Positions 7,601 through 12,370 of a stretch of 12,370 bases of DNA are shown one piece after another. Origin of the DNA: Methanobrevibacter sp. (GTDB lineage Archaea; Methanobacteriota; Methanobacteria; Methanobacteriales; Methanobacteriaceae). Position numbers and translations under genes: made by a program. The stretch lies in assembly GCA_016291275.1 (NCBI GenBank), contig JAEEWY010000029.1, positions 1 to 12,370 of the forward strand, given 5' to 3'. A model generated the notes under the pieces. It had not been told where the DNA came from. It did not search any database and saw only the letters and a program-made list of their open reading frames with translations. Within the stretch, counting starts at the first letter, position 1, and every line of letters begins with the position of its first letter.

Positions 7601-7647
7601 AATTGAACAAGATTTTAGAAATAAATTGAAATCTGAATACTTTTATA

Positions 7648-8067
7648 CTATCTAACCTCTCCTTTAGTTACAAATCTAGCTTTAATTGGAAGTTTTTTAG
7701 CAGCACTAATTACAACCTTTTCAGCGAATTCAGGATCAAGTCCAGTAAACTCAAAGAGAATCTTTCATCTTCTTACTGGAGTTCCGTATTCATCCACATC
7801 AGACTTTCCAGATCCCATCGGCATTTCTAGACCTTTCTTTGTAATAGGAGTATCTGGAAATACTCTAATCCAAAGCTGTCCAGTTTTCCTTGTATGTCTA
7901 ACAATAACCTTTCTGGCTGCTTCTATCTGTCTAGCAGTGATTACACCACTTTCTGTAGCTTTTAAACCATAATCTCCGAATGCAATAGTATTTCATCTAG
8001 TTGCAGCTCATTTAAGATGAGGTCTAAACTGCTTTCTATGTTTCCATCTTTTTGGAGTCAATAACAT
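7648..8067 (-). CDS. rplP: 50S ribosomal protein L16
   Basis: Large-subunit protein at the A-site and 5S rRNA neighbourhood. The 139 residues start MLLTPKRWKHRKQFR (family: MLlPKR.KyRk.hRG), contain TRGNTIAFGDYGLKATESGV, ITARQIEAARKVIVRHTRKT, QLWIRVFPDTPITKK and MPMGSGK, and end ARFVTKGEVR. TGA encodes Gly in KGAATRG and RRGKI among others. It lies 43 nt after S3 and 47 nt before L29, with a TAG stop and no visible Shine-Dalgarno. Confidence 0.95.
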
Positions 8068-8110
8068 TTTAACAAGATACAAAGAGGTAAAAAATCAATT
8101 TCTCTAATTC

Positions 8111-8788
8111 TTAGTTCGTAACTAATGACATCATATCTTTCTTAGTCTTTTTCTTAGCAGTATATTGAGTACCTTTCTGAATTCGAACTTTGATTCATAA
8201 TACTCAGTATTTAGTCATAGCCTGAAGATAATGATAATCAATATCAGATCTGAAAGTTTGAAGTGATACTCTTCCTTCAATGAAGTGCTCGCTTCTAGCG
8301 ATATCAGCTCCATTCAATCTTCATCCGATTTGAATCTTTACTCCATCAGCTCATTTTTCCATTATCTTAGATACAGTCTGCTTAATAACTTTACGATATG
8401 GCATTCTGGCCTCGATTTGAGTAGCAATATATTCAGCCATAACTCTAGCAGAAAGTTCAGGAACTCTAACTTCTTTTACGTTGATTTTGAAATCTTTATG
8501 GAATTTATCTTTAAGCTGTTGTTCAACAGACTTAATCTTTTCTCCATTCTTTCCCATAAGAGCTCAAACCTTTGAAGCAAAAAGAATTATTTCTCCTTCC
8601 TTCTGTGTCTTTCTAACTATCACCTTAGAAATTCCTGCTCTAGGAAAAGCTTTATCGATAAATTTTCTAATTTGAATATCTTCTATAAAGAAATCAGAAC
8701 CCATTCTCTTTGACTTAGCATACCATTCAGAAGGCCAAGACTTCATAGTTCCAACTCTCATTCCAACTGGATTTACTTTTTGTCACAT
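8111..8788 (-). CDS. rpsC: 30S ribosomal protein S3
   Basis: Small-subunit head protein at the mRNA entry channel, with helicase-like activity. The 225 residues open with ATG-TGA-CAA, giving MGQKVNPVGMRVG, the near-invariant S3 start; this needs UGA as Gly at the second codon. The KH type-2 domain follows (ALMGKNGEKIKS, GxxG loop at about 79-82), then MPYRKVIKQ and the C-terminal GGRLNGADIARSE. The segment KYGVLGIKV-CGA-IQKG has CGA at residue 202, where the usual sequence is GVKVWI with Trp, so this residue may be Trp rather than Arg. A Lys-rich tail ends the protein. It starts only 9 nt after the L22 stop. Trp is otherwise TGG in this gene (SWPSEW). Confidence 0.96.
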
Positions 8789-8797
8789 TAGGAAGAT

Positions 8798-9133
8798 TTA
8801 TTTAACAGCTAAAACAACTTTTACATAACATCTATATTTTTCATAATGACTAATCCTTGATCTTGAAGTGAATCTAACTCTCTTAATTTTAGGTCCTCTA
8901 CCAACTTCAACTCTATCAACAATCAACTGATCTACAGGAAGTCATTTTGCAGAAGCATTTGCTACGGCAGACTTTAACAACTTATGTAGAGTCCTAGCTC
9001 CTTTTTTAGGAAGGAACTCCAAATCAGCTAGAGCTTCTGTTGCTTTCTTTCCTCTTACGAGATCTGCAATCAGATTCATCTTTTTGTCTGATAGCAACGC
9101 ATATTTTAATGTTGCACTTACTTGATTATCCAT
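8798..9133 (-). CDS. rplV: 50S ribosomal protein L22
   Basis: Lines the peptide exit tunnel; its beta-hairpin is the site of macrolide-resistance changes in other bacteria. The 111 residues start MDNQVSATLKYALLSDKKMN and include LIADLVRGKKATEALADLEF, FLPKKGARTLHKLLKSAVAN, a TGA-coded Gly at ASAKG, and VDRVEVGRGPKIKRVRFTSR. This last block is the tunnel hairpin (family: v.eGp.lKR...RArGRa). It is the only gene in the cluster with a strong Shine-Dalgarno, AAGGAG at 9143-9148. Confidence 0.95.
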
Positions 9134-9142
9134 AATTTAATA

Positions 9143-9148
9143 CTCCTT
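9143..9148 (-). promoter_or_regulatory. Strong Shine-Dalgarno of L22
   Basis: AAGGAG on the minus strand lies 9 nt before the L22 ATG. Every other gene in the cluster lacks a comparable site: L6 has only AGGA, and the rest have AT-rich leaders. This makes the L22 site stand out as a possible point of stronger or independent initiation. Confidence 0.7.
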
Positions 9149-9191
9149 AAAGAGGTAAATAATTACTAATGAACATTTTCAACAATTTATA

Positions 9192-9449
9192 CTAGAATGG
9201 GTGTCACTTAAATGTTCTCGTAGGAACAAACTCACCTAATCTATGTCCAAGCATATCTTCAGTAACATAAACACTTACAAATTGTTTTCCGTTATGTACT
9301 GCAAATGTGAATCCTACCATTTCAGGAACGATTTGACATGCTCTATCCCATACCTTAATGATTTTTTTATCACCACTAGCGTTCATCTTAGTACATTTTT
9401 GGAGGATCTTTTCATTCACATAAAATCCTTTTTTGAGAGATCTTGCCAT
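9192..9449 (-). CDS. rpsS: 30S ribosomal protein S19
   Basis: Small-subunit head protein contacting S13 and the A-site region. The 85 residues begin MARSLKKGFYVNEKILQK (family: MaRSlKKGPFvd..L..K) and include KVWDRACQIVPEMVGFTFAV and GHRLGEFVPTRTFKGHPF. The final KGH glycine is TGA at 9204-9206, right where the S19 consensus FaPTRtf.gH demands Gly. It lies 62 nt after L2 and 58 nt before L22, with a TAG stop. Confidence 0.96.
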
Positions 9450-9511
9450 TTAATAGCGAATTAACACAGATAAAATTTTTAATCTGAACTTCAATCACTG
9501 TTCCACTTAGA

Positions 9512-10357
9512 CTACTTTGTTCTACCAGAAACGATAAACTTAGTAGACCATTTCTTTTGACTTCTAGTCTTCATTCCAGCTGCAACTCTTTTACCAGAGA
9601 ATGATTTTTGTCATCTCTTAGATCCAATTGGAGAGTGAGCTTCTCAACCTCCATGTGGATGGTCAACTGGGTTCATATTCTTTCACAATATATGAGGTCT
9701 CTTACCTTTCCATCTTTGTCTTCCTGCTTTTCCAATTACAACATTCTTATGCTGTTCATTTCCAAGCTGTCCGATAGTAGCCCAACAATTTTTATTAAAC
9801 TTACGAACTTCTCCACTAGGCATCTTGATAAATACTAAACCTGTTGCTTCATCTCTACCTGAAATCAAAGCAGAAGATCCAGCACTCTTGATTATCTTAC
9901 CTGTTGAGAAAGGTGTAACTTCCAAATTGTATACAGTCATACCTTCAGGAATATCTTTCAATTGCTTTCTATTTCACATAGCAATTGGAGCTTTTTCTCA
10001 TGCCATTACTTCATCACCAACTTTAATTCCTTTCCATGCTAATACATATCTCTTTTCTCCATCAGCATAGTTTAATAAAGCAATTCTAGCTGTTCTGTAA
10101 GGATCATATTCAATACTAGCTACTTTAGCAGGAATATCACATTTATCATATCACTTGAAATCAACTATTCTGTAAAGTCTCTTGTGTCATCCTCACATAA
10201 ATCTTGAAGTAGTTCTTCATTGATTATTTCTTCATCCTGTACTTCCTATAAACTTTGTTAATGATTTTTCAGGTTTATTAGTAGTAATGTCTGAGAAATC
10301 ATATCCAAGCATAAACCTTCTGGAAGGAGTATAGGGCTTATATTTTTTTAACGCCAT
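9512..10357 (-). CDS. rplB: 50S ribosomal protein L2
   Basis: Core 23S rRNA binder needed for subunit joining and peptidyl-transferase activity. The 281 residues start MALKKYKPYTPSRRFML, include GRNNQGRTTSRFMGGGHKR and GRQRWKGKRPHIL, and carry the hallmark NPVDHPHGGGEAHSPIG, which holds the conserved functional His. The third Gly of HPHGGG is TGA (9644-9646), as are Gly in MGGG and PHILG. It ends KKWSTKFIVSGRTK, close to the usual Rkk...s..fIvrrR. Length fits the family (about 275). It lies 56 nt after L23. Confidence 0.97.
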
Positions 10358-10413
10358 CCTATCAAAATAGTAATAATAAAGGAATGTTTATCTTAACACA
10401 TATTTAATACAAA

Positions 10414-10752
10414 TTATACACCAACTTCAATCTTTTCATTTTCTGAAAGAGTAACGATTGCTTTCTTGTAATCAGCACGAACCAATTTTCTCTGAGATCT
10501 TCCTTTATAAGGAACATTCACGATATTGATTTTAATTGGATTCACATGATATAAATAAGCAATAGCCAACTTTACATCGTTCTTATTTGCATCTTTATGT
10601 ACCTTAAACACATATTTATGCTCTTCTTGTTGACCATGTGTCTTTTCAGTTAACACAGGAGCAAGAATGATATCATGAGGAGCAAAACGTTTCAATGCTT
10701 TTGGAGATGCGTTTTTTATTGCTCTCTGCTGAAGTTTTTGTCTAAACGTCAT
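10414..10752 (-). CDS. rplW: 50S ribosomal protein L23 with N-terminal extension
   Basis: Exit-tunnel protein that docks trigger factor and SRP. The core begins at about residue 26 with HDIILAPVLTEKTHGQQEE (family: diI..PviTEKs), continues KYVFKVHKDANKNDVKLAI and YHVNPIKINIVNVPYKGR, and ends KKAIVTLSENEKIEV. At 112 residues it has about 20 extra basic N-terminal residues (MTFRQKLQQRAIKNASPKAL) compared with typical 95-100-residue L23; there is no later ATG before the core. No TGA codon occurs. It lies 42 nt after L4 and has no Shine-Dalgarno. Confidence 0.94.
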   Translation of the reverse strand: MTFRQKLQQRAIKNASPKALKRFAPHDIILAPVLTEKTHGQQEEHKYVFKVHKDANKNDVKLAIAYLYHVNPIKINIVNVPYKGRSQRKLVRADYKKAIVTLSENEKIEVGV

Positions 10753-10794
10753 GTTTAATTATATAATACAACATAAATTTAAGTCTGATTTTTA

Positions 10795-11430
10795 CTAAGC
10801 TTGATTAATTTTAGCCAAAGCTTTTTCTAAGAATACAACTTTATCTGCATGTAATACATCACGAGGATTAAGATAATCTACAAGGATATATTTTACTTTA
10901 GCTATATTTCTGAAAGATTTTTCGATTCATTCATTCTTTGAATCTAGAACCAAAAGAACTTTTTGATTAGCTAATCCTAATTTTTCAACTATAGATACAG
11001 CTTCTTTAGTTTTTGGCTCCATCTTCTCCAAAGCTAAACCACACAAAGCAGATTCCTGAGCTTTCATAGTAATAATACCATTCATAGCCTTCTTTCTAGC
11101 TTTCTTAGTCATAAACTTTTCGAAGTTTCTAGCGGATGTAGGTCCAAAAGCGATTCATCCATGTCTACGAAGTGGAGAATTTTTATCTCAAACTCTACCA
11201 TTTCCAGTACCTTTCTGTCTGTATAATTTCTTTCCAGATCCAGAAACTTCTGAACGATCTTTTGTATCTGCAATTGCTACACGTCCGTTAGCCTGTTGAA
11301 GAAGTAAGTATTCTTGAATCAATGTCTTATTTACTTTCTCATCAGCAAACAATTCTGAATTTAGATCAACTTTTGATACTACCTTCCCTTCAGTATTATA
11401 TACATCAACTGAATATCCCATTGCTACCAT
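10795..11430 (-). CDS. rplD: 50S ribosomal protein L4
   Basis: Large-subunit protein with a tunnel-lining loop; in E. coli it also represses the S10 operon. The 211 residues contain the loop region YRQKGTGNGRVGDKNSPLRR and HGGIAFGPTSARNF (family: KGTGrAR.Gs..sP...GGgv.FGP.pRdy), then TKKARKKAMN and the C-terminal half ending EKALAKINQA. TGA encodes Gly in GRVG and the second Gly of HGG, and after SKNE. Two ATGs (11430, MVAMGYSV; 11421, MGYSV) are possible; neither has a Shine-Dalgarno. It lies 16 nt after L3. Confidence 0.95.
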
Positions 11431-11446
11431 TAATACGTAGATAAAA

Positions 11447-12052
11447 TTACTCTATAATGAACTTTAATTTTCCATTTCTAGCTCCTGGCAATGATCCTTT
11501 AACTAGAAGTATTTCTTCATTATCTCTTTTCATGCAATCAATAATCTCAACATGTTTTAATGTGATAGTTTCATCTCACATATGACCTGCATGAGGATGA
11601 TTTTTCATAGTTCTTCTAGGTTTTCTGTTTCACATAGATCAGATATGTCTGTGGAATTTAGAACCGTGAGTTTCAGGACCTCCTTGAAGATGAAATCTTT
11701 TCATTGCTCATTGATATCATTTTCACTTTGAAGTTCATTTTACTTCTACAGTCTTAACACCATCCATACTGCTTAAATCCAATACAGATCCAGCTTCATG
11801 AGATGATACATATGCGTCATCTACATCAAATTCTGCTTGCATATCATAAGCTAATTTTTGACCTTTTTCTTTTTTAGTCTCTACTTCATCAACTCCGATT
11901 ACAGCAGCTTGATATCCATCTTTTTCTACAGTCTTATATCTTACGATTTTTTGAGGCAAAATTTCAACCATTGTAACTGGGACCATTTTACCATCAATCC
12001 ATAACCTTGTCATTTCTTTTTTTGCAACAACAAGTCCTCATTTAGTATGCAT
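11447..12052 (-). CDS. rplC: 50S ribosomal protein L3
   Basis: Early-assembly 23S rRNA binder reaching the peptidyl-transferase centre. From ATG 12052 the protein reads MHTKGGLVVAKKEMTRLW (family: M.giLGkK.GMTq.f), with codon 5 a TGA; annotation with the standard code would wrongly start at the internal ATG at 12013. Further on come GKMVPVTMVEI, the TSKGKGYQGAMKRF block with four TGA-coded Gly, HGSKFHRHIGSMGNRKP and AGHMGDETITLKHV, ending KGSLPGARNGKLKF. Length is 201, near the usual 205-210. It is preceded by an 82-nt AT-rich spacer after S10. Confidence 0.96.
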
Positions 12053-12134
12053 GGTTTCACAAATTGAAATCAATTAAAAGTCTGAATTTCTACAAATTTA
12101 TTTATTATTATATATTATGTATCGATTATTCTAA

Positions 12135-12370
12135 TTAGAACATCTTAACATCTACCAAAATTCCTACAGGAATAGAAAGATTTTGTAAATATTCTACAGT
12201 TTTAGCTCACATTTCAGTAACATCAATTATTCTAGTATAAGAAATTCTCTCGAATTGCTCTCTAGAAGACTTGAATTTAAAGTTAGATCTCAAAACTGTA
12301 TAGACCTTTCTTTTTTTTGGCAAAGGAATAGGTCCTTTAACCTGAGCACCTGATTTAATCAAAAGACTTA
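12135..12370 (-). CDS. rpsJ: 30S ribosomal protein S10, 5' part beyond window
   Basis: Small-subunit head protein, also the NusE transcription antitermination factor. The 77 visible residues contain GAQVKGPIPLPKKRKVYTVL, FKSSREQFERISYTRIIDV and end LSIPVGILVDVKMF, matching S10 (GP.PLPt....tvl.sp...k.sreqfe.r.h.RlidI). About 25 N-terminal residues are missing at the right edge. One TGA gives Gly in TEMGAKTVE. It should be the first or an early gene of the cluster, so the operon promoter lies outside. Confidence 0.95.

Noticed and set aside
10753..10794. Promoter in the L4-L23 spacer (TATAAT close to the ATG)
   Set aside because: No acceptable -35 box lies 15-19 bp upstream, and the genes are otherwise spaced as one operon.
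1523..12052. Mass pseudogenisation or sequencing errors, because most genes are broken by TGA
   Set aside because: Only TGA interrupts the frames, always at glycine columns, and no frameshifts or TAA/TAG interruptions occur. Recoding explains everything.
12053..12134. Internal promoter in the 82-nt spacer between S10 and L3
   Set aside because: A TATAAT is present, but the best -35 match at legal spacing is TTAGAA, only about 3 of 6. In such AT-rich DNA this is expected by chance.
3..12370. UGA as tryptophan (mycoplasma code 4) or selenocysteine
   Set aside because: Trp is not tolerated at sites such as IPGIRPG, HPHGGG and MGQKVNP, and TGG is used for Trp. Selenocysteine would not appear dozens of times in ribosomal proteins.

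Overview
The window is a piece of an AT-rich bacterial chromosome that uses genetic code 25 (UGA read as glycine). Read with the standard code, almost every gene looks shattered. Read with UGA as Gly, all 23 genes become full length (two are cut by the window edges), and the UGA codons fall on invariant glycines of well-known proteins: the Gly-rich loops of the 5'-3' exonuclease, IPGIRPG of SecY, MGQKVNP of S3, HPHGGGE of L2 and TRTFKGH of S19. All stops are TAA (16) or TAG (7); none is TGA. Code 25 is known from Absconditabacteria (SR1) and Gracilibacteria (BD1-5/GN02) in the Candidate Phyla Radiation (Patescibacteria). The missing L30 gene between S5 and L15 fits the CPR. I cannot tell the two phyla apart from this window.

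Layout. Bases 1-710 (+): 3' part of a free-standing 5'-3' exonuclease of the PolA N-terminal family, ending in a likely sliding-clamp-binding peptide. Bases 745-772: a consensus-like promoter whose predicted start coincides with the ATG of the next gene. Bases 779-1468 (+): an unrecognised 229-residue helical protein. Bases 1482-1511: a symmetric hairpin with A and T runs on both sides, acting as a shared terminator for converging transcription. Bases 1523-12370 (-): one long ribosomal-protein cluster. In transcription order, right to left, it runs S10 (partial), L3, L4, L23, L2, S19, L22, S3, L16, L29, S17, L14, L24, L5, S14, S8, L6, L18, S5, L15, SecY. This is the classic S10 operon fused to the spc operon without L30, and it ends at SecY with no adk, map, infA or alpha-operon genes after it.

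The minus-strand genes supply large- and small-subunit ribosomal proteins plus the Sec translocation channel, and were probably co-transcribed from a promoter beyond the right edge. Gaps are 9-82 nt, with one stop/start overlap (L29/S17). Shine-Dalgarno sequences are nearly absent; L22 is the clear exception.

Points worth a second look are the recoding itself; two rare CGA codons in the cluster, one sitting where S3 normally has a conserved Trp; the possibly leaderless gene for the unknown protein; the clamp motif on the exonuclease; and the Lys/Ala-rich repeat tail of S5. I saw no defence system, mobile element, CRISPR array, tRNA or rRNA. Apart from its genetic code, this is a housekeeping region.
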